From: Chromatiales bacterium
GTDB lineage: Bacteria; Pseudomonadota; Gammaproteobacteria; Chromatiales; Chromatiaceae
Assembly: GCA_024639625.1 (NCBI GenBank)
Contig: JAHEIA010000029.1
Coordinates: forward strand, 1 to 12,490
DNA length: 12,490 bases
Reading direction: 5' to 3'
Part shown: one piece after another, positions 5,822 through 12,490 of the stretch
Numbering within the stretch: the first letter of the stretch is position 1
Layout: the number at the start of each line of letters is the position of its first letter
The notes under the pieces: model-generated
The model's database searches: none
The model's input: only the letters and a program-made list of their open reading frames with translations
Told to the model about the DNA's origin: nothing
Position numbers and translations under genes: made by a program

Positions 5822-6709
5822 ATGATGCGTATTCTTCTTTTTCTGGCAACCAACGCAGCGGTGCTGGTATTGATCAGCATTGTTTTTCAGGTGCTCGGGC
5901 TGGAGGGCATCCTGCAGCAGAACGGGGTCGACCTGAACCTGAGCGCGCTGCTCGTCATGTCCGCCGTGATCGGTTTCGGCGGCTCTTTCATTTCGCTCGC
6001 CATGTCGAAGTGGTCGGCCAAGCACAGCATGGGTGTGCACCTGGTCGAACGGCCGGCGAATCGCACCGAGCAGTGGCTGGTGGAGACCGTGCGACGGCAG
6101 GCCGAGAAGGCGGGTATCGGTATGCCCGAGGTAGGAATTTTCGATTCGCCGGAGCCCAACGCCTTCGCCACGGGCATGAACCGGAACAATGCTTTGGTGG
6201 CGGTGAGCGCCGGTCTGTTGCAGCAGATGGAGGCAGGGGAAGTCGAGGCGGTGCTGGGGCACGAGATAAGCCACGTCGCCAATGGAGACATGTTGACCCT
6301 CGGCCTGGTTCAGGGAGTAGTGAACACCTTCGTGGTCTTTCTTTCGCGGGTCGTGGGGCACGTCGTGGATCGCGTCATCTTCAAGACCGAGCGGGGATAC
6401 GGGCCTGGCTACTACATCACCTCCATCGTCGCGCAGATTGTGTTTTCCATTATCGCAACCGCGATCGTGATGTGGTTCTCCAGGAGACGCGAATTCCGCG
6501 CCGACGAGGGTGGTGCGGACCTCGCGGGTCGGCAGAAGATGATAGGCGCTTTGCGCCGCCTGCAGGCGGTACACGAACCCCACGAACTGCCGGAGCAATT
6601 CGCCGCCTTCGGCATAGCTGGAGGGATTGGCCGAGGTATCCAGAACTTGTTCCGCAGCCACCCCCCGCTCGAGGATCGAATCGCCGCATTGCAGGCCGGC
6701 GGAAGGTGA
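5822..6709 (+). CDS. htpX: Membrane zinc protease HtpX (M48B)
   Basis: HtpX is an inner-membrane zinc metalloprotease that degrades misfolded membrane proteins alongside FtsH. The 295-residue product matches the 293-residue E. coli protein along its length. Two N-terminal membrane segments are visible (residues about 4-27 and 40-62, the latter with [14 protein letters not shown]), then NAFATG at 113-118, the zinc site H147-E148-I-S-H151 followed by NGD, two further hydrophobic segments (about 160-180 and 197-219), the third ligand Glu224 in RREFRAD, and the C-terminal [12 protein letters not shown] 5822 reproduces the MMRI start; AGGA lies about 11 bases upstream. A promoter with a heat-shock-like -35 is 40-70 bases upstream. 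It is convergent with glucokinase, 100 bases away. Nothing appears broken. Confidence 0.97.
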   Translation: MMRILLFLATNAAVLVLISIVFQVLGLEGILQQNGVDLNLSALLVMSAVIGFGGSFISLAMSKWSAKHSMGVHLVERPANRTEQWLVETVRRQAEKAGIGMPEVGIFDSPEPNAFATGMNRNNALVAVSAGLLQQMEAGEVEAVLGHEISHVANGDMLTLGLVQGVVNTFVVFLSRVVGHVVDRVIFKTERGYGPGYYITSIVAQIVFSIIATAIVMWFSRRREFRADEGGADLAGRQKMIGALRRLQAVHEPHELPEQFAAFGIAGGIGRGIQNLFRSHPPLEDRIAALQAGGR

Positions 6710-6748
6710 TTCGGCGGGCCGGGTTTCCCCGCGTCGGCCGGGTCGCAG

Positions 6749-6790
6749 AGGCAACCCGGCGTGCCGGATGTCTGCCCGGTCCGGTTGCCT
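6749..6790. repeat. Inverted repeat between convergent htpX and glk
   Basis: AGGCAACC (6749-6756) and GGTTGCCT (6783-6790) are perfect eight-base arms around 26 bases that can pair further (GGC with GCC inside). In the 100-base gap between two convergent genes it could serve both strands as a termination or 3'-end structure. Neither side has a T run, so an intrinsic terminator is not supported. Confidence 0.4.
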
Positions 6791-6809
6791 ATCGACGCCT
6801 CGCTTGCGC

Positions 6810-7799
6810 TTACCCGGAGGCCAACTCCTGCGCGTAGACGGCCGGTCCGAACAGGGCCGTGCGGTCGTTGAGGATCACCTTGACCGGCATCTCCTTGAGC
6901 AGGGGCGCCATACGGCCTTTTTCCGTGAATCCTTGCAGGAACCAACCCTGTTCGAGTTTGCTCAGGATCTTGGGAGCGATCCCGCCGCCGACGTAGACGC
7001 CCCCGGTGGCCATGATCTTCAGCGCATGATTACCCGCTTCCATCCCATAGAGGCGGGCGAACAGGTCGAGGGCCTCGACGCATGTGGGATCCTTGCCGTC
7101 CAATCCGGCGCGCGATATGACCGCGGATCGATCCCCCGCACGCATCTGCTCCCGCATCCACTTGGGGGTCTTCGCGTTGCGGAATTCAAGCAGGAACTCG
7201 TAGAGGTTCCGCAGCCCGGGTCCGGACAGGATCCGCTCCCAGCTGACATGTTGGTGGCGGCGCTGCAGAAACCGCAGCAGGGCGAATTCCAGTTCGTCGG
7301 TGGGGCCGAACTCTGCGTGCCCACCCTCGGAGGCAAAAGGCCAGTGACGCCGCCCGTCCCAGTACATCCCCGCTTCGCCGAGCCCCGTTCCAGCGGCGAT
7401 TACCGCGGCGTTGCCGCAGGCATCGGGGCTCCCTGGATTCAGCACGCAGAAATCTTCGGCGCCGAGCGCCTGGATGCCCCAGCCGTTGGCTTCGAGATCG
7501 TTGAGCAGGCAGACGCGGGGCAGGCGGAGGTGCCCAGCCAGGTGTGCTGCATCGATGACCCAGGGCAGATTGGTGACCTTGCATTGGCCATTGCGCACCG
7601 GGCCGGCGATGCCGAAGCACGCAGCCTGGTAGGCGCCGCTTTCGGTGCCGGCAAGGAATTCGCCGACCAAGGCCTCGAGGGACGAGTAACGGCGGCTGGA
7701 ATAGGTCTCTTCCCGGTGGCTTGTGATGTGCTTGTCTTCAATCTCGAACAGGGCGAGGCGTGTCTTCGTGCCTCCGATATCTCCTGCTAATACCCTCAT
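6810..7799 (-). CDS. glk: Glucokinase, E. coli Glk family
   Basis: Glk phosphorylates glucose to glucose-6-phosphate with ATP in the cytoplasm. The 329-residue product carries the actin-like ATPase signatures of the bacterial glucokinase family: phosphate-1 loop AGDIGGTKTRLALFE at 5-19, FGIAGPV at 62-68, the catalytic Asp101 in LLNDLEANGWG, the phosphate-2 loop AGTGLGEA at 136-143, the glucose-binding E158-G-G-H161 in SEGGHAEFGP, and a C-terminal adenosine loop GGVYVGGGIAPK. E. coli Glk has 321 residues. Its EGGH form lacks the ROK zinc cysteines, which separates it from ROK kinases. ATG 7799 is chosen because the family starts just before the first loop; the frame is open upstream but unlike the family, and the Shine-Dalgarno is weak. 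An extended -10 promoter (TGGCATAAT) lies at 7875-7883. It is divergent from the yjbQ operon. Confidence 0.95.
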   Translation of the reverse strand: MRVLAGDIGGTKTRLALFEIEDKHITSHREETYSSRRYSSLEALVGEFLAGTESGAYQAACFGIAGPVRNGQCKVTNLPWVIDAAHLAGHLRLPRVCLLNDLEANGWGIQALGAEDFCVLNPGSPDACGNAAVIAAGTGLGEAGMYWDGRRHWPFASEGGHAEFGPTDELEFALLRFLQRRHQHVSWERILSGPGLRNLYEFLLEFRNAKTPKWMREQMRAGDRSAVISRAGLDGKDPTCVEALDLFARLYGMEAGNHALKIMATGGVYVGGGIAPKILSKLEQGWFLQGFTEKGRMAPLLKEMPVKVILNDRTALFGPAVYAQELASG

Positions 7800-7874
7800 G
7801 GCCAGCTCGATTGGCTCCCTGTGTGTGACGTCTCGGTCGCCTGCCGGAGAGCGGCAAACGTTCAGTTGCGGGGC

Positions 7875-7883
7875 ATTATGCCA
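7875..7883 (-). promoter_or_regulatory. Extended -10 promoter of glk
   Basis: On the minus strand TGG-CATAAT (7883-7875) has the TGn extension and five of six -10 bases; no good -35 is seen, as is common for extended -10 promoters. Transcription would start about 70 bases before the glk ATG. The element lies in a small GGCAT-T-ATGCC inverted repeat (7872-7882) that could be an operator. Confidence 0.4.
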
Positions 7884-7906
7884 TCTTTCTCGCGGCTGCA
7901 GCCCGG

Positions 7907-7935
7907 TTGATTTGTCTTGCCGCATGCCAAATACT
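7907..7935 (+). promoter_or_regulatory. Candidate promoter of the yjbQ operon
   Basis: TTGATT (7907-7912, four of six) and AATACT (7930-7935, four of six) are 17 bases apart in the 217-base gap between divergent glk and yjbQ. The leader would be about 75 bases. The two divergent promoters are only ~25 bases apart, so shared control is possible. Confidence 0.35.
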
Positions 7936-8016
7936 CGGTGCACACAACCGGGTGACGGTCGGACCGGGAGAAGGGGTTCCGGCGGCTCGGTTTCGAATCG
8001 AGCGGTTTTTCTCACG

Positions 8017-8427
8017 ATGCGCGAAATCATACAATTGGGTACCGGAGCTCGGGAGCAGCTGGTGGACATCACCGCGCAGGTGCAACGGGTCGCGGCAAAC
8101 AGCGGCATTCGCAACGGTTTGGTGGCGGTCTATGCTCAAGGGGCTACCGGGGCGCTGATGATCCAGGAGAACTGGGACCAGAGTGTGCAAACGGACGTGG
8201 TTCATCTGCTGCGCAAGCTGATACCGCGCGGGGTATGGCTGCACGATGCGCAGGACGGCAATGGGGACGCACACCTGAAGGCGGGTCTGGTCGGTCCTTC
8301 CGAGACGATCCCCCTGATCGAAGGAGAACTCGGCCTTTCACGCTGGCAGAACATCTTTTTCTGCGAATTCGACGGACCGCGCTCGCAACGCTCGGTGGTC
8401 TGTACAGTAATCGGAGATGACCCATGA
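8017..8427 (+). CDS. yjbQ: YjbQ-family protein (UPF0047)
   Basis: The 136-residue product spans the whole UPF0047/YjbQ domain; members are known to show weak thiamin-phosphate synthase activity, though the true physiological role is unsettled. Visible motifs are IQENWDQSVQTD at 49-60, DGNGDAHLKAGLVGPSETI at 80-98 (the conserved AHLK with His86), GLSRWQNIFFCEFDGPR at 106-122 and the closing RSVVCTVIGD. In E. coli YjbQ the first motif reads HTSASLTINEN; here the matching positions are QGATGALMIQEN, so the leading His is replaced by Gln41. This may be a normal subfamily difference. ATG 8017 gives the family's usual length; its Shine-Dalgarno is weak. The stop overlaps the next gene's start by ATGA, making this the first gene of a coupled three-gene operon that also ends with a thiamin-linked Nudix enzyme. 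Confidence 0.9.
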   Translation: MREIIQLGTGAREQLVDITAQVQRVAANSGIRNGLVAVYAQGATGALMIQENWDQSVQTDVVHLLRKLIPRGVWLHDAQDGNGDAHLKAGLVGPSETIPLIEGELGLSRWQNIFFCEFDGPRSQRSVVCTVIGDDP

Positions 8428-10010
8428 GGCAGGGCAATCGACGGCGAAAACGGAGTATGGTCCGCGCCCTTTTTTCCATTTTTCTGGGTGCCGGCATCTT
8501 GGCCTTGGCCGGCTGCGCCGCCAATCCGGTCACCGGCGAAAGCGAGCTCAATATCGTCTCCGAGTCCTGGGAGTTGGAGGTCGGCCAGGAGCAGTACCTG
8601 CCGAGCAGGCAGATGCAGGGCGGCGATTACAACACGGATCCAGAGCTTAGCAGATATGTGAATCAGGTCGGCCAGCGTCTGGCCCGGGTCAGCGACCGCA
8701 AGTTGCCGTACGAGTTCGTGGTAGTGAATGATTCCACACCCAACGCCTGGGCCTTGCCGGGGGGCAAGATCGCCCTCAACCGAGGGCTGCTGGTTGAGCT
8801 GGACAACGAGGCGGAATTGGCGGCGGTACTCGGCCACGAGGTGGTGCATGCGGCAGCCCGACACGGAGCGAAAGGGGTCGAACGTGGCGTGCTGTTGCAG
8901 GGAGCGGTGATCGCCACCGGGATCGTCCTCTCCGACCGGGACTATGGCGCCTTGGCGGCAAGCGGCGCGGCGCTTGGCGCGGGTCTGCTGAACCAGAAGT
9001 ACGACCGTGACGCAGAGCGCGAGGCGGATCTTTACGGCATGCGCTATATGCATCGCGCCGGCTATGATCCGCAGGCCGCCGTCACCCTGCAGGAAACCTT
9101 CGTGCGCCTGTCGAAGGAAAAGCGCCAGGACTGGCTCTCCGGGCTGTTCGCGAGCCATCCTCCGTCGCAGGAGCGAGTGGAGAACAACCGCGCTTCCGCG
9201 CAGCGCCTTGGCGCCGGCGGAGAGTTGGCGGAACAGCGGTACCGAGAGGCGATCGCCCGCCTGCAGCGGACCAAGCCGGCCTACGACGCCTACGATGAGG
9301 GCGTGAAGGCGCTGGCCGACGGCGATCGCGCGAAGGCGCTGCGCCTTGCCGACAAGGCAATTCAGATCGAACCCGCGGAGGGGCGTTTCTATGCCTTACA
9401 GGGTGACGCTCATTTCGATCAGGGGGCGTACCGCAAGGCGCTGAAGGACTACGATCAGGCCTTGCGGCGCGACCCTGAATACTTTCAGTTCTATCTGCAT
9501 CGAGGCCTGACGAAAGAAAAACTGGGGGATCGCTCGGGTGCGCAAAAAGATCTCGAGCGGAGTCTCCAGTTGTTGCCCACGGCCGCCGCCCTGAATACCC
9601 TGGGCCAGCTCGCGCTGGCCGAAGGGGAACAAAGCCGGGGCATAGACTATCTGAGTCGAGCCGCGCGATCGGATTCCGCGGCCGGTCGCGAGGCTGCCCA
9701 CACGTTGGCCCGTGTTCAGCCGTCCAGGTCCGCTGGCCCGAGTAATCTGGGCGCCGAGCTGCGCCTGGACCCCGCGCGCAACTTGGTCGTGGTCTTGAGC
9801 AATCCCACTGGCAAGCCGGTGCGTGAGATTGTTGTCGGCATCCGCTACCCGGACCGCCAGGGGCGGACGCAGCAGGCCACCGGCACCTATCAAGGGACCC
9901 TCGGCCCCGGACAGCAGGTGCAGCTGAGCACCGGTATTGGCCCTTGGCGCGATGCCCGTGCCATTCGAGGCATGCGTGTCCAGGTGCTCAGCTCCCAGGT
10001 GCTGCGATGA
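8424..10010 (+). CDS. M48 zinc metalloprotease lipoprotein with TPRs (BepA/LoiP-like)
   Basis: The 528-residue product resembles periplasmic M48 proteases that police outer-membrane protein assembly (BepA) or act as lipoproteins (LoiP). A positively charged N-terminus (RRRKR), hydrophobic core and lipobox LAGC with Cys31 predict a lipoprotein; Ala32 and Ala33 follow it, not the Asp inner-membrane retention signal, so outer-membrane sorting is likely. Next come NPVTGESELN, the zinc site H138-E139-V-V-H142, third ligand Glu198 in EREAD, and SHPPSQER with His245. Four TPR-like units cover about 286-416. Residues from about 440 to the end are an extra beta-rich domain absent from the 487-residue E. 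coli BepA. GGAG lies seven bases before ATG 8424. Both neighbours overlap by ATGA (8424-8427 and 10007-10010), indicating translational coupling to yjbQ and the Nudix gene. An alternative ATG at 8457 would shorten the signal peptide. Confidence 0.92.
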   Translation: MRQGNRRRKRSMVRALFSIFLGAGILALAGCAANPVTGESELNIVSESWELEVGQEQYLPSRQMQGGDYNTDPELSRYVNQVGQRLARVSDRKLPYEFVVVNDSTPNAWALPGGKIALNRGLLVELDNEAELAAVLGHEVVHAAARHGAKGVERGVLLQGAVIATGIVLSDRDYGALAASGAALGAGLLNQKYDRDAEREADLYGMRYMHRAGYDPQAAVTLQETFVRLSKEKRQDWLSGLFASHPPSQERVENNRASAQRLGAGGELAEQRYREAIARLQRTKPAYDAYDEGVKALADGDRAKALRLADKAIQIEPAEGRFYALQGDAHFDQGAYRKALKDYDQALRRDPEYFQFYLHRGLTKEKLGDRSGAQKDLERSLQLLPTAAALNTLGQLALAEGEQSRGIDYLSRAARSDSAAGREAAHTLARVQPSRSAGPSNLGAELRLDPARNLVVVLSNPTGKPVREIVVGIRYPDRQGRTQQATGTYQGTLGPGQQVQLSTGIGPWRDARAIRGMRVQVLSSQVLR

Positions 10011-10912
10011 GTTATATGGACCATGTAAAGGCCTGCAACGCATGGGACCCGAACCAGTTCCAGCCGCTCCGCGCCGATCGCAAGGTCGTCGGCATGTTGC
10101 GGCATGGATTTGCCGAGCATTTGCGCCGTTGGCCGGAGGTGTTTCAGGTGGCGGACGGGGCGGTAACTCTAGCGCTGGAGTCGGCTGGCTTCGCAGCGCG
10201 CAGCGCGGCCTTGCACCAGGTGGTAGAAGAACTGGTAGCCGCGGGAACGGTTAGTCACACCCATGGCGAAAACTACCCGGTCACCGCCGATGCGCGCGAT
10301 CAGGCCGTGTGTGTTATCGATCGAGCAGCCGCTCCCTACTTCGGGATTCGCGCCTTTGGTCAGCATCTCAATGGATTCGTTCGCCGGGGGCGCGAGATCA
10401 AGATGTGGATCGGTCGTCGTGCGGCCGATCGGCGGCTCTTTCCTTCCCGACTCGACAACATGGTTGCAGGCGGGCTGCCCTACGGCATCAGCCTGAGCAA
10501 GAACCTGGAAAAGGAGTGCATGGAGGAGGCGGGGATTGCCTCGGATCTGGCATGCCGAGCAGTGCCCGTGGGGGCACTGACCTACATGCGGGAGACGGTG
10601 AAGGGACTTAAACCGGACGTCTTGTACTGTTACGATCTGGAGTTGCCGGCGGATTTTGTGCCCCGCTGCACCGACGGCGAGGTGGAGGAGTTCTATCTCT
10701 GGCCCTTGGAAGAGGTGGCCGAGATCGTGCGCCGGAGCGACGAGTTCAAACCGAACTGCAATCTGGTCGTCATCGACTTTCTGATCCGCCACGGGGTGAT
10801 TGCTCCGGATTACCCGGAATATCTGGATCTGATCCAAGGTCTGCATCCACCGTTGCAGCAGGGGACGCGTCCTGGATCAGCCCAGGCAAGTCAACCGGCC
10901 CCTAGCCCATAG
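10007..10912 (+). CDS. DUF4743-Nudix hydrolase (thiamin-linked family)
   Basis: The 301-residue protein has an N-terminal DUF4743-like region (about 1-125, starting MSYMDHVKACNAWDP) and a Nudix domain (about 125-265). Yeast relatives (YJR142W, and the N-terminal half of Tnr3) hydrolyse oxy- and oxo-thiamin diphosphate, clearing damaged cofactor. The Nudix helix G155 to I177 keeps E170, E173, E174, G176 and I177, but the first Glu of the consensus is Ile161 and the Arg is Lys169. WIGRRAADR at 134-142 and NMVAGGLPYG at 151-160 are also typical of the family. The tail after about 285 is Pro/Gln/Ser-rich and probably disordered. ATG 10007 overlaps the upstream stop as ATGA. The yjbQ gene, two genes upstream, is also linked to thiamin. 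Substrate is inferred, not shown. Confidence 0.88.
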   Translation: MSYMDHVKACNAWDPNQFQPLRADRKVVGMLRHGFAEHLRRWPEVFQVADGAVTLALESAGFAARSAALHQVVEELVAAGTVSHTHGENYPVTADARDQAVCVIDRAAAPYFGIRAFGQHLNGFVRRGREIKMWIGRRAADRRLFPSRLDNMVAGGLPYGISLSKNLEKECMEEAGIASDLACRAVPVGALTYMRETVKGLKPDVLYCYDLELPADFVPRCTDGEVEEFYLWPLEEVAEIVRRSDEFKPNCNLVVIDFLIRHGVIAPDYPEYLDLIQGLHPPLQQGTRPGSAQASQPAPSP

Positions 10913-10924
10913 CGGTTCCCCGGC

Positions 10925-10939
10925 GGCTCCTCAGGGGCC
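10925..10939 (+). repeat. Short hairpin after the Nudix gene
   Basis: GGCTCC (10925-10930) pairs with GGGGCC (10934-10939) around a three-base TCA loop, with one G-U pair, 12 bases after the TAG stop. No T run follows, so it is at most a weak 3'-end structure for the three-gene operon. Confidence 0.25.
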
Positions 10940-10997
10940 TCGGTAACCGGTGCGTTCCTAGGAAGGACGGGAATAGAGGACATGCAGCGCGGCAAGT

Positions 10998-11026
10998 TTG
11001 CTGCGGCGAACTATATTTTGTAGATA
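10998..11026 (+). promoter_or_regulatory. AT-rich promoter-like patch upstream of prc
   Basis: In the 256-base gap before prc, bases 11012-11026 are strikingly AT-rich for this window. TATATT (11012-11017) matches five of six -10 bases but lacks a good -35. TTGCTG (10998-11003) with TAGATA (11021-11026) has ideal 17-base spacing but only three matches each. Either would give a leader of roughly 140 bases, suggesting prc is transcribed separately from the operon before it. Confidence 0.3.
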
Positions 11027-11168
11027 AGGTCTAACTCGAACTTGATTTCGTGGCGGGTTTCCGAAGGAGCGGACGGAGCGGCTGCCAGGCGTTCCACACC
11101 CGTAATTGTAGGGCGAACATCGAGGCGAGCGGCCGATTGCCGAGCCACCAACACGCAGGTTTGTGCCC

Positions 11169-12490
11169 ATGAAAGCTGTCAAGCGATTGATCTTCCCGTT
11201 CCTGATGGCGGTCCTGTGTGGACCGGTCCTGGCGAAGGAGCAGCCCGTCGATACTGCGACCCTTGCGCCGGACCGTAACCACCAACAGGCCACGATTATC
11301 ATCAGCAAGGTCATAGACCGGTACCATTACAAGAAGCAGCTCCTGGGAGACGAGTGGTCGGCGGAGATCTTCGACCGCTACCTGGAATCGCTGGACCCGA
11401 ACCGCAGCTTCTTCGTTCAGCAAGACATCGATCGTTTCGCGGAGTATCGGCCACAGCTCGATGACAGCATCCGCGAGGCGCGCCTGCAACCGGCATTCGA
11501 CATCTTCCTGGTCTACCGGCAGCGGGTCGAGGACAGGGTAGCCTATGCCCTGAGTCTGCTGCAGCGGGATTTCGATTTCACTGTCGACGAGGACTATGAA
11601 TTCGACCGCGAGGAGGCGCCCTGGCCCGCGGACCTGGCTGCGAGCGATGAATTATGGCGCAAGCGGGTAAAAAATGACGTTCTCAGCCTGCGCCTGGCGG
11701 ACAAAAAACCGAAAGATATTCGGGAAACCCTGGAGAAGCGCTACACGGGAATCGCGCGCCGGGTACGGCAATTGGACGCAGATGACGTATTCCAGAGCTT
11801 CATCAACGCCTATACCCTGACCCTGGAGCCGCATACCAGCTACATGTCGCCCATGGTCTCGGAGAACTTCGATATCAGCATGCGGCTATCCCTGGAAGGG
11901 ATAGGAGCGGTGTTGCGCACGGAAGACGAGTATACGGAGGTGCAGAGTGTAATCACCGGCGGACCGGCAAAGCTGAGCGGCAAGTTGGACGCAGGAGACC
12001 GCATCGTAGGGGTTGGGCAGGGTGCGGACAGCCCGATCGTGGATGTGGTTGGCTGGCGCTTGGACGATGTGGTGAAGTTGATACGCGGTCCCAAGGGAAC
12101 CCTGGTGCGGTTGCAGATTGTTCCCAAGGGTTCGCTTGCTTCGAGCAAGCCCAGGATCGTGTCTCTGCTGCGCGACAAGATCAAGCTGGAGGAGCAGGCC
12201 GCGAAGAAAAGGGTGATCGAAGGGCTTAACGGAATGGGCGATATCAAGATCGGCGTGATTGAGGTGCCGACCTTTTATCGCGACTTTCAGGCCGAGGCGC
12301 GGGGCGATGAGAATTTCCGCAGTACTACCCGCGACGTTCGCGTCTTGATTCAGGAGTTGGAGGCGGAGGCCGTAGACGGAATCGTGGTCGATCTGCGGGA
12401 CAATGGAGGAGGGTCTCTAACCGAAGCGACGGAACTGACGGGCTTGTTCATCGACACGGGGCCGGTGGTCCAGGTGCGTGATGCTGCCGG
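11169..12490 (+). CDS. prc: Tail-specific (C-terminal processing) protease Prc/Tsp, N-terminal part
   Basis: Prc is a periplasmic serine protease of family S41 that trims proteins by their C-terminal tails, including lipoproteins and peptidoglycan hydrolases. From ATG 11169 the frame is open for 440 codons to the window edge. A signal peptide is visible ([22 protein letters not shown], cleavage near 22). Then come the N-terminal Tsp domain with [12 protein letters not shown] at 71-82 and [16 protein letters not shown] at 213-228, a PDZ domain at about 236-320 ([29 protein letters not shown]), and the start of the peptidase fold with [10 protein letters not shown] at 361-370 and [15 protein letters not shown] at 406-420. 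The catalytic Ser-Lys pair and the C-terminal domain lie beyond the edge. AGG lies about ten bases upstream of the ATG. E. coli Prc has 682 residues, so roughly two thirds is present. Confidence 0.95.
   Translation, partial: MKAVKRLIFPFLMAVLCGPVLAKEQPVDTATLAPDRNHQQATIIISKVIDRYHYKKQLLGDEWSAEIFDRYLESLDPNRSFFVQQDIDRFAEYRPQLDDSIREARLQPAFDIFLVYRQRVEDRVAYALSLLQRDFDFTVDEDYEFDREEAPWPADLAASDELWRKRVKNDVLSLRLADKKPKDIRETLEKRYTGIARRVRQLDADDVFQSFINAYTLTLEPHTSYMSPMVSENFDISMRLSLEGIGAVLRTEDEYTEVQSVITGGPAKLSGKLDAGDRIVGVGQGADSPIVDVVGWRLDDVVKLIRGPKGTLVRLQIVPKGSLASSKPRIVSLLRDKIKLEEQAAKKRVIEGLNGMGDIKIGVIEVPTFYRDFQAEARGDENFRSTTRDVRVLIQELEAEAVDGIVVDLRDNGGGSLTEATELTGLFIDTGPVVQVRDAA

Noticed and set aside
6627..7790. 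A 387-codon plus-strand frame antisense to glk
   Set aside because: It mirrors a solid glucokinase gene, resembles no known protein and has no good ribosome binding site; long antisense frames are common in GC-rich genes.
10169..10846. A 225-codon minus-strand frame antisense to the Nudix gene
   Set aside because: Shadow of a conserved, translationally coupled gene; no domain or start signal seen.
10982..11023. A 13-codon leader-like frame ending at the AT-rich patch before prc
   Set aside because: Its GAGG is only two bases from the ATG, too close for normal initiation, and it shows no run of regulatory codons.

Overview
The window reads as chromosomal DNA of a GC-rich gammaproteobacterium. 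FabA, bacterial-type ProS with the full editing insert, RfaH, HtpX, E. coli-type glucokinase and Prc/Tsp all look gammaproteobacterial, and residue numbering in FabA and ProS matches E. coli exactly (FabA His70 and Asp84; ProS Lys279). A purple-sulfur or other Chromatiales-like lineage is a reasonable guess, but the sequence alone does not settle it. I see no rRNA or tRNA gene, insertion sequence, phage gene or CRISPR array.

Layout. (a) 1-82, minus: a low-GC scrap (35 G+C in the first 81 bases) whose frame resembles the HAMP-to-PAS linker of an NtrY-like sensor kinase. It abuts a fabA that loses its last ~27 residues exactly there, so the left edge looks like a chimeric join. (b) 31-2308, minus: proS followed by fabA, with a good sigma70-like promoter before proS and an intrinsic-terminator-like hairpin squeezed against the fabA ribosome binding site. 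(c) 2700-4756, plus: a PHP-type (CpsB/YwqE-like) phosphatase, an RfaH/NusG-type elongation factor and a small unrecognised protein with a possible Tudor/SH3-like N-terminus. The first two are usually tied to surface polysaccharide expression. (d) 5075-6709, plus: an exported DUF2202 ferritin-like protein behind a hairpin-rich 318-base leader, then htpX with its own promoter, which has a sigma32-like -35 element. (e) 6810-7799, minus: glucokinase, convergent with htpX. (f) 8017-10912, plus: a tightly coupled three-gene operon (both junctions overlap by ATGA) encoding a YjbQ-family protein, an M48 zinc-protease lipoprotein with TPRs and an extra C-terminal domain, and a DUF4743-Nudix hydrolase. 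(g) 11169 to the right edge, plus: the N-terminal two thirds of the periplasmic protease Prc, cut before its catalytic Ser/Lys.

Themes. Three envelope proteases (HtpX, the M48 lipoprotein, Prc) lie within 7 kb, which suggests a local concentration of envelope quality control. YjbQ and DUF4743-Nudix are each linked in other organisms to thiamin (phosphate synthesis, and removal of damaged thiamin diphosphate), so their coupling around a protease gene is the most interesting gene-context signal. Most of the window is otherwise ordinary housekeeping DNA. I found no convincing wholly new system; the best leads are the fabA edge chimera and fabA attenuator, the small protein after RfaH, the DUF2202 leader, and the YjbQ-protease-Nudix operon.
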